Source: Penium margaritaceum
Lineage: Eukaryota; Streptophyta; Zygnematophyceae; Desmidiales; Peniaceae
Direction of reading: 5' to 3'
DNA: 64,000 bases
NCBI GenBank assembly: GCA_023375785.1
Contig: SZWC01004879.1
Coordinates: 68,432-132,431, forward strand
Below the pieces are notes generated by a model. The model did not search any database and was not told the DNA's origin. It worked only from the letters and a program-made list of their open reading frames with translations. Shown piece by piece: positions 26,601 to 39,685 of the stretch (the stretch's first letter is position 1; each line of letters opens with the position of its first letter). A program made the translations under genes and the position numbers.

Positions 26601-29138
26601 TTTGGGAATACCAAGTATCGAATAGCAAGCACAAGGGGCTTCAATACACTGTGGCAAGGTGTGGAGACCATGCACAATGACCAACCAAAGTAGGCATATG
26701 TCACTGACCATGACCAAATAATCTCACTAAGTGTTGTAAACTTTTACGCCTCGTAACACGAGTCACAAATGGGCAGGGTGGACGGTAATGGTTTGTGAAT
26801 ACTAGTTATTGACTAGCAAGTACAAATACCTTCAATATGTAGTGGCACAATTTAGCTTCAATGCACAGTGACCAATCAAAGTATACATATGTCACTAACC
26901 ATGACCAACACATTTCACTTCATGTGGTCAATGTCGAAAACGCATAACACGAGTCACAACTGGTCAGAGGGGAAACCAATGGGTAGGGAACACTAGTTAT
27001 CAACTAGCAAGTCCAAAACCTTCAACAAGTAGTGGCACGGTATGGCTAGCGTGCACAATGACCAACCAAAGGATGCATACGTCACTGAATACGACCGAAG
27101 AAGTCCACTATGTGTGGTCAACATTGACAACTCATAACACGAGTCAGAAATAGTCAGAGGGAGAGACAATGGTTTGGGAAGCCTATGTATCGACTAAAAA
27201 GGACAAAGGAATTCAATACGTAGTGGCACGGTGTGGCTAATATGCACACCAAACAACCAAACTAGGCGTATGTCACTGATCATGACCAGAGAATTTCAAT
27301 ATCGGTGGTCAACGTTGACCAACCATAACATGAGTCACAGACGGTCAGGAGATGAAACAATGCTATGGAAATATCGGTTCTCAACTACCAAGTACAACGA
27401 CCTTCAGTCAGTAGTAGCACGGTGTGGCTACCATGCACAATGACCGACCAAAGTAGGTATATGTACTGCCTTTGACCAAAGAAATCCGCTGTGTATGGTC
27501 AACGTTGACAACTCATAATACGAGTCACAATTGTTCAGAGGGGGAAAGAATGGTTTGGGAACACCAAGTATCAAATAGCAAGCACAAGGGGCTTCAATAC
27601 GCTATGGCACGGTGAGGAGACCATGCACGATGACCAACCAAAGTAGGCATATGTCACTGACCATGACCAAATAATGTCACTAAGTGTGGTAAACTTTGAC
27701 AACTCATAACACAAGTCACAAATGGTCAGGGTGGAAGATAATGGTTCATGAATACTTGTTATCGACTAGCAAGTACAAATACCTTCAATATGTAGTGGCA
27801 CAATGTGGCTTCAATGCACAGTGACCAACCAAAGTATGCATATGTCACAAACCATGACCAACAAATTTCACTTCATGTGGTCAACGTTGAAAACGCATAA
27901 CACGATTCACAAATGGTCAGAGGGGAAAACAATGGGTTGGGAACACTAGTTATCAACTAGCAAGTCCAAAGACCTTCAACAAGTAGTGGCACGGTATGGC
28001 TAGCGTGAACAATGACCAACCAAAGGTTGCATACGTCACTGAATACGACCGAAGAAGTCCAATATGTGTGGTCAACATTGACAACTCATAACACGAGTCA
28101 CAAATGGTCAGAGGGAGAGACAATGGTTTGGGAAGCCCATGTATCGACTAGAAAGGACAAATAATTTCAATACGTAGTGGCACGGTGTGGCTAATATGCA
28201 CACCAAACAACCAAACTAGGCATATGTCACTTATCATGTCCAGAGAATTTCAACATGGGTGGTCAACGTTGACGAACCATAACACGAGTCACAAACGGCC
28301 AGGAGATAAAACTATGCTATGGAAATATCGGTTCTCAACTACCAAGTACAACGACCTTCAGTGAGTAGTAGCACGGTGTGGCTACCATGCACAATAACCG
28401 ACCAAAGTAGGCATATGTACTGCCTTTGACCAAAGAAAACCGCCGTGTGTGGTCAACGTTGACAACTCATAATACGAGTCACAAATGGTCAGAGGGGAAA
28501 ATAATGGTTTGGGAACACCAAGTATCAAATAGCAAGCACAAGGGGATTCAATACGCTGTGTCACGGTGTGCAGACCATGCACGATGACCAACCAAAGTAC
28601 GCATATGTCACAGACCATGAACAAATAATGTCACTAAGTGTGGTAAACTTTGACAACTCATGACACGAGTCACAAATGGTCAGGGTGGAAGATAATGGTT
28701 TGTGAATACTAGTTTTTGACTAGCAAGTACAAATACCTTCAATATGTAGTGGCACAATGTGGCTTCAATGCACAGTGACCAACCAAAGTATGCACATGTC
28801 ACGACCCATGACCAACAATTTTCACTTCATGTGGTCAACGTTGAAAATGCATAACACGAGTCACAAATGGTCAGAGGGGAAAACAATGGGTTGGGAACAC
28901 TAGTTATCAACTATCAAGTCCAAAGACCTTCAACAAGTAGTGGCACGATATGGCTAGCATGCACACTGACCAACCAAAGGATGCATACGTCACTGAATAC
29001 GACCGAAGAAGTCCAATATGTGTGGTCAACATTGACAACTCATAACACGAGTCACAAAATGGTCAGAGGGAGATACAATGGTTTGGGAAGCCTATGTATC
29101 GACTAGAAAGGACAAAGAACTTCAATACGTAGTGGCAC

Positions 29139-30092
29139 GGTGTGGCTAATATGCACACCAAACAACCAAACAAGGCATGTCTCACTGATCATGACCAGAG
29201 AATTTCAATATGGGTGGTCAACGGTGACCAACCATAACACGAGTCACAAACGGTCAGGAGAGGAAACAATGCTATGAGAATATTGGTTCTCAACTACCAA
29301 GTACAAGGACCTTCGGTCAATAGTAGCACGGTGTGGCTACCATGCACAATGACCTACCGAAGTAGGCATATGTACTGCCTTTGACCAAAGAAATCCGCTG
29401 TGTGTGGTCAACGTTGACAACTCATAATACGAGTCACAAATGGTCAGAAGGGGAGATAATGAGTTGGGAACACCAAGTACAAAATAGCAAGCACAAGGGG
29501 CTTCAATACGCTGTGGCACGGTGTGGAGACCATGCACGATGACCAACCAAAGTAGGCATATGTCACTGACCATGACCAAATAATGTCACCAAGTGTGGTT
29601 AAACTTGACAACTCATAACACGAGTCACAAATGGGCAGGGTGGACGGTACTGGTTTGTGAATACTAGTTATCGTCTAGCAAGTACAAATACCTTCAATGT
29701 GTAGTGGCACAATGTGGCTTCAATGCACAGTGACCAACCAAAGTATCCATATGTCACGAACCATGACCAACAAATTTCACTTCATGTGGTCAACGTTAAT
29801 AACGCATAACACGATTCACAAATGGTCAGAGGGGTAAACAATGGGTTGGGAGTACTTGTTATACACTAGCAAGTCCAAAGACCTTCAACAAGTAGTGGCA
29901 CGGTATGGCTAGCGTGCACAATGACCAACCAAAGGATGCATACGTCACTAAATACGACCGAAGAAGTCCACTTTGTGTGGTCAACATTGACAACTCATAA
30001 CACGAGTCACAAATGGTCAGAGGGAGAGACAATGGTTTCGGAAGCCTATGTATCAACTAGAAAGGACAAAGAACTTCAACACGTAGTGGCAC
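29139..30092 (+). repeat. Representative complete HOR copy (A-B-C-D-E, 954 bp)
   Basis: Given as a reference unit. Monomer A is 29,139-29,329, B 29,330-29,519, C 29,520-29,710, D 29,711-29,901 and E 29,902-30,092, cut at the base after the shared ggcac. Lengths are 191, 190, 191, 191 and 191 bp. Monomers within a HOR differ clearly, while the same monomer in neighbouring HORs is nearly identical. That is the signature of homogenisation at HOR level. A carries a 16-bp perfect palindrome, TGGTCAACGTTGACCA, in its better-preserved copies. D carries the dyad CTAGTT-ATC-AACTAG. Confidence 0.9.
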
Positions 30093-32932
30093 GGTGTGGC
30101 TAATATGCACACCAAACAACCAAACTAGGCATATGTCACTGATCATGACCAGAGAATTTCAATATGGGTGGTCAACGTTGACCAACCATAACACGAGTCA
30201 CAAACGGTCAGGAGAGGAAACAATGCTATGCAAATATTGGTTCTCAACTACCAAGTACAACGACCTTCAGTCAGTAGTAGCACGGTGTGGCTACCATGCA
30301 CAATGACCGACCAAAGTAGGCATATGTACTGCCTTTGACCAAAGAAATCTGCTGTGTGTGGTCAACGTTGACAACTCATAATACGAGTCACAAATGGTCA
30401 AAGGGGGAAACAATGGTTTGGGAACACCAAGTATCAAATAGCAAGCACAAGGGGCTTGAATACGCTGTGGCACGGTGTGGAGACCATGCACGATGACCAA
30501 CCAAATTAGGCATATGTCACTGACCATGACCAAAGATTGTCACTAAGTGTGGTAAACTTTGACAACTCATAACACGGGTCACAAATGGTCAGGGTGGAAG
30601 GTAATAGTTTGTGATTACTAGTTATTGACTAGCAAGTACAAATACCTTCAATATGTAGTGGCACAATGTGGCTTCAATGCATAGTGACCAACCAAAGTAT
30701 GCATATGTCACAACCCATGACCAAAAGAATTTCACAGTGTGTGGTCAACGTTGAAAACGCATAACATGAGTCACAAATGGTCAGAGGGGAAGAAAATGGT
30801 TTGGGGACAATAGTTATCAACTAGAAAGTACAAAGACCTTCAACAAGCAGTGGCACTGTATGGCTAGCGTGCACAGTGACCAACCAAAGGATGCATACGT
30901 CACTGACTACGACCGAATAAGTCCACTATGTATGGTCAACATTGACAACTCATAACACGAGTCCCAAATGGTCAGAGGGAGAGACATTAGTTTAAGAAGA
31001 CTATGTATTGACTATAAAGGACAAAGAACTTCAATAGGAAGTGGCACGGTATGGCTAATATGCACACCAAACAGCCAGACTAGGCATATGTGACATGATG
31101 TCCAGAGAATTTCAATATGGGTGGTCAACGTTGACCAACCATAACACAAGTCACAAACGGTCTGGAGATGAAACAATGCTATGGGAATATCGGTTCTCAA
31201 CTACAAAGTACAACGACCTTCAGTCAGTAGTAGCACGATGTGGCTACCATGCACAATGACCGACCAAAGTAGGCATATGTACTGCTCTTGACCAAAGAAT
31301 TCTGCTGTGTGTGGTCATTGTTGACAACTCATAATACGAGTCCCAAATGGTCAGAGGGGGAAAGAATGGTTTGTGAACACCAAGTATCAAATAGCAAGGA
31401 CAATGGGCTTTAATACGTTGTGGCACGGTGTGGAGGCCATGCACGATGACCAACCAAAGTAGGCATATGTCACTGACCATGACCAAATACTTTCACTAAG
31501 TGTGGTAAACTTTGACAACTCATAACACGGGTCACAAATGGTCAGGGTGGAAGGTAATGGTTTGTCAATACTAGTTATCGACTAGCAAGTACAAATACCT
31601 TCCATATGTAGTGACACAACGGGGCTTCAATGCACAGTGACAAACCAAAGTAAGCATATGTCACAAACCATGACCAAAATAATTTCACAGTGTGTGGTCA
31701 ACGTTGAAAACGCATAACACGAATCACAAATGGTCAGAGGCAAAAACAACGGCTTAGGAACACTAGTTATCAACTAGCAAGTACAAAGACCTTCAACAAG
31801 CAGTGGCACGGTATGGCTAGCGTGCACAGTGACCAACCAAAGGATGCATACGTCACTGACTACGACCGAATAATTCCACTATGTGTGGTCAACATTGACA
31901 ACTCGTAACACGAGTCACAAATGGCCAGAGGGAGAGACAATGGTTTAAGAAGCCTATGTGTTGACTAGAAAGGACAAAGAACTTCAATACGTAGTGGCAC
32001 GGTGTGGCTAATATGCACACCAAACAACCAGACTAGGCATATGTGGGATGATGTCCAGAGAATTTCAATATGGGTGGTCAACGTTGACCAACCATAACAC
32101 GAGTCACAAACGGTCAGGAGAGGAAACAATGCCATGGGAATACCGGTTCTCAACTACCAAGTACAACGACCTTCAGTCAGTAGTAGCACCGTGTGGCTAC
32201 CATGAACAATGAACGACCAAAGTAGGCATATGTACTGCCTTTGACCAAACAAATCCGCTTTGTGTGGTCAACGATGGCAACTCATAATACGAGTCACAAA
32301 TGGTCAGAGGGGGAAACAATGGTTTGGGAATACCAAGAATCACATAGCAAGCACAAGGGGCTTCAATAAGTTGTGGCACGGTATGGAGACCATGCACGAT
32401 GACCAACCAAAGTAGGCATATGTCACTGACCATGATCAAATAATGTCACTAAGTGTGGTAAACTTTGACAACTCATAACACGGGTCACAAATGGTTAGGG
32501 TGGAAGGTAATGGTTTGTGATTACTAGTTATCGACTAGCAAGTACAAATACCTTCAATATGTAGTGGCACAATGTCGCTTCAATGCACAGTGACCAACCA
32601 AAAGTATGCATATGTCACAAACCATGACCAAAAGAATTTCACAGTCTGTGGTCAGCGTTGAAAACACATAACATGAGTCACAAATGGTCAGAGGGGAAAA
32701 CAATGGGTTGGGAACACAAGTTATCAACTAGAAAGTACAAAGACCTTCAACAAGCAGTGGCACGGTATGGCTAGCGTGCACAGTGACCAACCAAAGGATG
32801 CATACGTCACTGACTGAGACCGAATAAGTCCACTATGTGTGGTCAACATTGACAACTCGTAACACGAGTCACAAATGGTCAGAGGGAGAGACAATGGTTT
32901 AAGAAGCCTATGTATTGACTAGAAAGGACAAA

Positions 32933-32933
32933 N
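32933..32933. other. Single-N gap at a break in monomer order
   Basis: An E monomer ending tagaaaggacaa is followed by N and then the last part of a C monomer (taccttcaatatgtag). Sequence of unknown length is missing or collapsed here. The HOR spacing across this point is ~1,337 bp instead of 954. Confidence 0.75.
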
Positions 32934-35365
32934 TACCTTCAATATGTAGTGGCACAATGTGGCTTCAATGCACAGTGACCAACCAAAGTATGCATATGTC
33001 ACAAACCATGACCAAAAGAATTTCACAGTGTGTGGTCAACGTTGAAAACGCATAACATGAGTCACAAATGGTCAGAGGGGAAAACAATGGTTTGGGAACA
33101 CTAGTTATCAACTAGCAAGTACAAAGACCTTCAACAAGCAGTGGCACGGTATGGCTAGCGTGCACAGTGACCAACCAAAGGATGCATACGTCACTGACTG
33201 AGACCGAATAAGTCCACTATGTGTGGTCAACATTGACAACTCGTAACACGAGTCACAAATGGTCAGAGGGAGAGACAATGGTTAAGAAGCCTATGAATTG
33301 ACTAGAAAGGACAAAGAACGTCAACACGCAGTGGCACAGTGTGGCTAATATGCACACCAAACAACCAGACTAGGCATGTGTCAGATGATGTCCAGAGAAT
33401 TTCAATATGGGTGGTCAACGTTGACCAACCATAACACGAGTCACAAACGGTGAGGAGATGAAACAATGCTATGGAAATATTGGTTCTCAACTACCAATTA
33501 CAACAACCTTCAGTCAGTAGTAGCACGGTGTGGCTACCATGCACAATGACCGACCAAAGTAGGCATATGTACTGCCTTTGACCAAAGAAATCCGCTGTGT
33601 GCGGTCAACGCTGACAACTCATAATACGAGTCACAAATGGTCAGAGGGGGAAACAATGGTTTGGGAACACCAAGTATCACATAGCAAGCACAAGGGGCTT
33701 CAATACGTTTTGGCACGGTGTGGAGACCATGCACGGTGACCAACCAAAGTAGGCATATGTCACTAACCATAACCAAACAATGTCACTAAGTGTGGTAAAA
33801 TTTGACAACTCATAACACAGGTCACAAATGGTCAGGGTGGAAGGAAATGGTTTGTGAATACTATTTATCGACTAGCAAGTACAAATACCTTCAATATGTA
33901 GTGGCACAGTGTGGCTTCAATGCACAGTGACCAACCAAAGTATGCATATGTCACAACCCATGACGAAAAGACTTTCAGAGTGTGTGGTCAACGTTGAAAA
34001 CGCATAACATGAGTCACAAATGGTCAGAGGGGAAAACAATGGTTTGGGAACACTAGTTATCAACTAGCAAGTACAAAGACCTTCAACAAGCAATGGGAGG
34101 GTATGGCTAGCTTGCACAGTGACCAACCAAAGGATGCATACGTCACTGACTACGACTTAATAAGTCCACAATGTGTGGTCAACATTGACAGCTCGTAACA
34201 AGAGTCACAAATGGTCAGAGGGAGAGACAATGGTTTAAGAAGCCTATGTATTGACTAGAAAGGACAAAGAAATTCAATACGTAGTGGCACGGTGTGGCTA
34301 ATATGCACACCAAACAACCAGACCAGGCATATGTCAGATGATGTCCACTGAATTTCAATATGGGTGGTCAACGTTAACCAACCATAACACGAGTCACAAA
34401 CGTTCAGGAGATGAAACAATGCTATGGAAATATCGGTTCTCAACTACCAAGTACAACGACCTTCAGTCAATAGTAGCACGGTGTGGCTACCATGCACAAT
34501 GACCTACCAAAGTAGGCATATGTAATGCCTTTGACCAAAGAAATCCGCTGTGTGTGTGGTCAACGTTGATAACTCATAATACGAGTCACAAATGGTGAGA
34601 GGGGGAAAGAATGGTTTGGGAACACCAAGTATCAAATAGCAAGTACAAGGGGCTTCAATACACTGTGGCACGGTGTGGAGACCATGCACGATGACCAACC
34701 AAAGTAGGCATATGTCACTGACCATGACCAACTAATGTCACTAAGTGTGGTAAACATTGACACCTCATAACACGAGTCACCATTGGGCATGGTGGATGGT
34801 AATGGTCTGTGAATACTAGTTATCGACTATCAAGTACAAATACCTTCAATGTGTAGTGGCACAACGTGGCTTCAATGCACAGTGACCAACCAAAGTATGC
34901 ATATGTCACTAACCATGACCAACACATTTCACTTCATGTGGTCAACGTTGAAAATGCATAACACGAGTCACAAATGGTCGGAGGGGGAAACAATGGTTTC
35001 AAAACGCTATGTATCTTCTATCAAGTACAACTATCTTTCGTATGTATTGGCACGGTGTGGCTACCATGCACAATGACCTACCCAAGTAGGCATACATCAC
35101 TGCTCATGACCAAAGAAGTTTCGTGTGTGTGGTCAACATTCACTAATCATAATACAAGTAAAAAATGGGCAGAGGGAGAAACAAAGGTTTGGGAATACTT
35201 GGTATCGACTAGCAAATTGAAAGACCTTCGATAAGTGGTGGCACGTTGTGGCTACCATGCACAATGACCAACCAAAGCATTCTTGTGTCACTGAATATCA
35301 TAAAAAGAGTTTCACTGTGTGTCGTCAACTTTCCTTCTTACGGCTGGTCAATCGGAGCAATGGTT

Positions 35366-35860
35366 GAGAGGTTATTCAAGCTCAAACTTGCAAAATTAGA
35401 AATTCCGTCTACGTCAATCTTTTATGAATAAACTAAGTTTGTTAGCATTCATAATCTTGATAACTACCCTCTAATCTTACACCCCCTTATTTTATGCCCT
35501 TTACCCATAGGAACACTTATAATGTCATTTGGACATCATATGAACACCGTGCGAGTTGGCTTAGTGCTTATAGAGCTAGATTCTGGACCAATAGGTCCCA
35601 GGTTTGAATCCTCGTACGTGCAATATAGAATAGGCTCGCGACCTGGGGGGGGGACGGCCGTGTTGTGATAATTCAACTCTACCTTCTAGCCTAAGCCGTG
35701 GGGGGGTTAGGGGGATGTCATAATGCGGTCGCAAATCTGTCCTCCAGGTCGTCCACGGAACATCCCTATAGGGGGGGGGGTGGGAGGGAGTATTCCAGTG
35801 AAGGCACCTACGCGTAAAAAATCAACAAAAACCGACCTGGTGTCAAAGGAAGAAACCTTT
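35366..35860 (+). mobile_element. SINE-like insert, copy 3
   Basis: Same structure and flanks as copies 1 and 2. The A-box-like TGGCTTAGTGC is at 35,557-35,567 and GGTTTGAATCC at 35,601-35,611, close to the tRNA B-box consensus GGTTCGANNCC. The 44-bp box-to-box offset is tRNA-like. A G10-T-GGG-A-GGG quadruplex motif lies at about 35,771-35,788. The right end reads ccttttgctatc, with TTTT available as a Pol III stop. Confidence 0.72.
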
Positions 35861-38800
35861 TGCTATCTATGGACTAGCAAGTGAAAAGCCTTTCAACAAG
35901 TAGTGGAACGGTGTGGCTACCATGCACAATGACCAACCAGATTAGGCATGTGCCACTTACCATGACCAAATACTTTTACTATATGTGGTCAACGTTGACA
36001 ATCCATAATATGGGTCACGATTTGTCAGAGGGGGAAACAATGGGTTGGGAATACTAGATGCCACCTACCAAGTACAACAGCCTTCAGTCAGTAGTAGCAC
36101 GGTGTGGCTACCATGCACAATGACCGACCAAAGTAGGCATATGTACTGCCTTTGACCAAAGAGTTCCGCTTTGTATGGTCAACGCTGGCAACTCATAATA
36201 CGAGTCACAAATGGCCGGAGGGGGAAACAATGGTTTGGGAATACCAAGTATCACATAGCATGCACAAGTGGCTTAAATAAGTTGTGGCACGGTGTGGAGA
36301 CCATGCACGATGACCAACCAAAGTAGGCATATGTCCTTGACCATGACCAAATAGTGTCACTAAGTGTGGTAAAATTTGAAAACTCATAACACGGGTCACA
36401 AATGGTCAGGGTGGAAGGTAATGGTTTGTGATTACTAGTTATCGACTAGCAAGTACAAATACCTTCAATATGTAGTGGCACAATGTGGCTTCAATGCACA
36501 GTGATCAACCAAAGTATGCATATGTCACAAACCATGACCAAATGAATTTCACAGTGTGTGGTCAACGTTGAAAACGCATAACATGAGTCACAAATGGTCA
36601 GAGGGGAAAACAATGGTTTGGGAACGCTAGTTATCAACTATCAAGTACAAAGACCTTCAGCAAGCAGTGGCACGGTATGGCTAGCGTGCACAGTGACCAA
36701 CCAAAGGATGCATACGTCACTGACTACGACCGAATAAGTCCGCTATGTGTGGTCAACATTGGCAACTCGTACCACGATTCACAAATGGTCAGAGGGAGAG
36801 ACAATGGTTTAAGCAGCCTATGTATTGGCTAGAAAGGACAAATAACTTCAATCCGTAGTGGCACGGTGTGGCTAATATGCACACCAAACAACCGGACTAG
36901 GCATATGTGAGATGATGTCCAGAAATTTTCAATATGGGTGGTCAACGTTGACCAACCATAACACGAGTCACAAACGGTCAGGAGATGAAACAATGCTATG
37001 GGAATATCGGTTCTCAACAACCAAGTACAATGACCTTCAGTCAGTAGTAGCACGATGTGGCTACCATGCACAATGACCGACTAAAGTAGGCATATGTACT
37101 GCCTTTGACCGAAGAATTCCGCTGTGTGTGATCATAGTTGACAACTCATAATACGAGTCACAAATAGTCAGAGGGAGAAAGTATGATTTGGGAACACCAA
37201 GTATCAAATAGAAAGCACAAGGGGCTTCAATACGTTGTGGCACGGTGTGGAGGCCATGCACGATGACCAACCAAATTAGGCATATGTCACTGACCATGAC
37301 CAAATACTGTCACTAAGTGTGGTAAACTTTGACAACTCATAACACGGGTCACAAATGGTCAGGGTGGAAGGTATTGGTTTTTCAATACGAGTTATCGAGT
37401 AGCAAGTACAAATACCTTCCATATGTAGTGGCACAATGTGGCTTCAATGGGTTGGGAATACTAGATGCCAACTACCAAGTACAACGACCTTAAGTCAGGG
37501 TGGAAGGTAATGGTTTGTGAATTGTAGTTATTGACTAGCAAGTACAAATACCTTCAATATGTAGTGGCACAATGTGGCTTCAATGCACAGTGACCAACCA
37601 AAGTATGCATATGTCACAAACCATGACCAAAAGAATTTCACAGTGTGTGGTCAACGTTGAAAACGCATAACACGAGTCACAAATGGTCAGGGTGGAAGGT
37701 AATGGTTTGTGAATTGTAGTTATTGACTAGCAAGTACAAATACCTTCCATATGTAGTGGCACAATGTGGCTTCAATGCACAGTGACCAACCAAAGTATGC
37801 ATATGTCACAAACCATGACCAAAAGAATTTCACAGTGTGTGGTCAACGTTGAAAATGCATAACATGAGTCACAAATGGTCAGAGGGGAAAACAATGGTCT
37901 GGGAACACTAGTTATCAACTAGAAAGTACAAAGACGTTCAACAAGCAGTGGCACGGTATGGCTAGCGTGCACAGTGACCAGCCAAAGGATGCATACGTCA
38001 CTGATTACGACTTAATAATTCCACTATGTGTGGTCAACATTGACAACTCGTAACACGAGTCACAAATGGTCAGAGGGAGAGACAATGGTTTAAGAAGCCT
38101 GTGTATTGACTATAAAGGACAAAGAACTTCAATACGTAGTGGCACGGTGTGGCTAATATGCACACCAAACAACCAGACTAGGCATATGTGAGATGATGTC
38201 CAGATAATTTAAATGTGGGTGGTCAAATTTGACCAACCATAACACGAGTCCCAAACGGTCAGGAGAGGAATCAATGCCATGCGAATAGCGGTTCTCAACT
38301 ACCAAGTACAACGACCTTCAGTCAGTAGTAGCACAGGGTGGCTTCCATGCACAATGACCGACCAAAGTAGGCATATGTACTACCTTTGACCAAAGAAATT
38401 CGCTGTGTGTGGTCAACGTTGACAACTCATACTACGAGTCACAAATGGTCAGAGGGGGAAAGAATGGTTTGGGAACACCAAGTATCACATAGCAAGCACA
38501 AGGGGCTTCAATACGCTATGGCACGGTGTGGAGACCATGCACGATGACCAACCAAAGTGGGCATATGTCACTGACCATGACCAAATAATGTCACTAAGTG
38601 TGGTAAACTTTGACACCTCATAACACGAGTCACAAATGGGCAGGGTGGACGGTAATGGTTTGTGAATACTAGTTATGGACTAGCAAGTACAAATACCTTC
38701 AATATGTAGTGGCACAATGTTGCTTCAATGCACAGTGACCAACCAAAGTATGCATATGTAACTAACCATGACCAACACATTTCACTTCATGTGGTCAACG

Positions 38801-39219
38801 TTGAAAATGCATAGCACGAGTCACAAATGGTCATATGGGGAAACAATGGTTTCAAAACACTATGTATCTTCTAGCAAGTACAAACATCTTTCGTGTGTAT
38901 TGGCACGGTGTGGCTACCATGCACAATGACCTACCCAAGTAGGCATACATCACTGCTCATGACCAAAGAATTTTCGTGTGTGTGGTCAACATTCACAACT
39001 CATAATACAAAAAAAAAATGGGCAGAGGGAGAAACAAAGGTTTGGGAATACTTGGTATGGACTAGCAAGTACAAAGACCTTCAATAAGTGGTGGCACGGT
39101 GAGGCTACCATGCACAATGACCAACCAAAGCATTCTTGTATCACTGAATATCATAAAAAGAGTTTCACTGTATGTTGTCAGCTTTCTTTCTTATGGCTGG
39201 TCAATCGGAGCAATGGTTG
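35861..39219 (+). repeat. Satellite array, left block 4 (rearranged)
   Basis: The block starts with the post-insert monomer, then type-2 HORs. Order is disturbed near 37.4-37.9 kb. A D monomer is cut after cttcaatg and joined to post-insert monomer sequence. This carries the same aagtcag/ggtggaagg junction seen at 12.48 kb, followed by a ~192-bp tandem duplication (37,494 and 37,686). The block ends with a type-1 D and the two divergent pre-insert monomers. No gene is supported. Confidence 0.9.
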
Positions 39220-39685
39220 AGAGGTTATTCAATTCTACGTAAGTTTTTTATGAATACACTAACTTTGTTATCATTCATATTTTTGAAAACTACCCTCTAA
39301 TCTTACACCCCCTTATTTTATGCCCTTTACCCATAGGAACCCTTATAATGACATCTTGGACATCATATGAACACTGTGCGAGTTGGCTTAGTGCTTTTAG
39401 ATTTAGATACTGGACCGATAGGTCCTAGGTTTGAATCATCGCACGCGCAATATAGAATAGGCTCGCGACCTGGCGGGGGGGGGGCGTGTTGTGATACCTT
39501 AACTCTACCTTCGAGCCTAAGCCGTGGGGGGGTAGGGGGGGTGTCATAATGCGGTCGCAAATCTGTCCTCCAGGTCGTCCACAGAACATCCCGCTGGGGG
39601 GGTGGGTGGGAGGAGTATTCTAGTGAAGGCACCTACGCGTAACAAATCAACAAAAACCGACCTGGTGTCAAAGGGAGAAACATTT
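39220..39685 (+). mobile_element. SINE-like insert, copy 4 (internally deleted)
   Basis: Same insert, but ~30 bp near the left end (the aagctcaaacttgc stretch) is missing. The A-box-like TGGCTTAGTGC is at 39,384-39,394 and GGTTTGAATCA at 39,428-39,438. The quadruplex motif (about 39,596-39,612) has an extra GGGT run. The right end reads cattttgctatt. Confidence 0.7.

Larger units (their letters stand above)
12252..35365 (+). repeat. Satellite array, left block 3 (largest uninterrupted stretch, ~23 kb)
   Basis: About 24 HOR copies in A-to-E order. The block is patchy. Type-2 HORs dominate about 12.5-18.6 kb and 30.5-34.4 kb, while type-1 HORs dominate about 19-30 kb. Exceptions to the five-monomer order are a microhomology junction at about 12,479, a four-monomer HOR at 18.65-19.40 kb, a duplicated A/E unit at 20.28-20.66 kb and a single-N break at 32,933. 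The final monomers before 35,366 are the divergent pre-insert forms. No gene is supported. Confidence 0.93.

Noticed and set aside
29337-29579. Recurrent 80-codon minus-strand frames (and 70-codon plus-strand frames) in nearly every HOR
   Set aside because: They recur because monomers are near-identical. They straddle B/C or A, read satellite in both orientations, and the 954-bp unit gives no conserved start context or domain. Homogenisation explains the peptide similarity.
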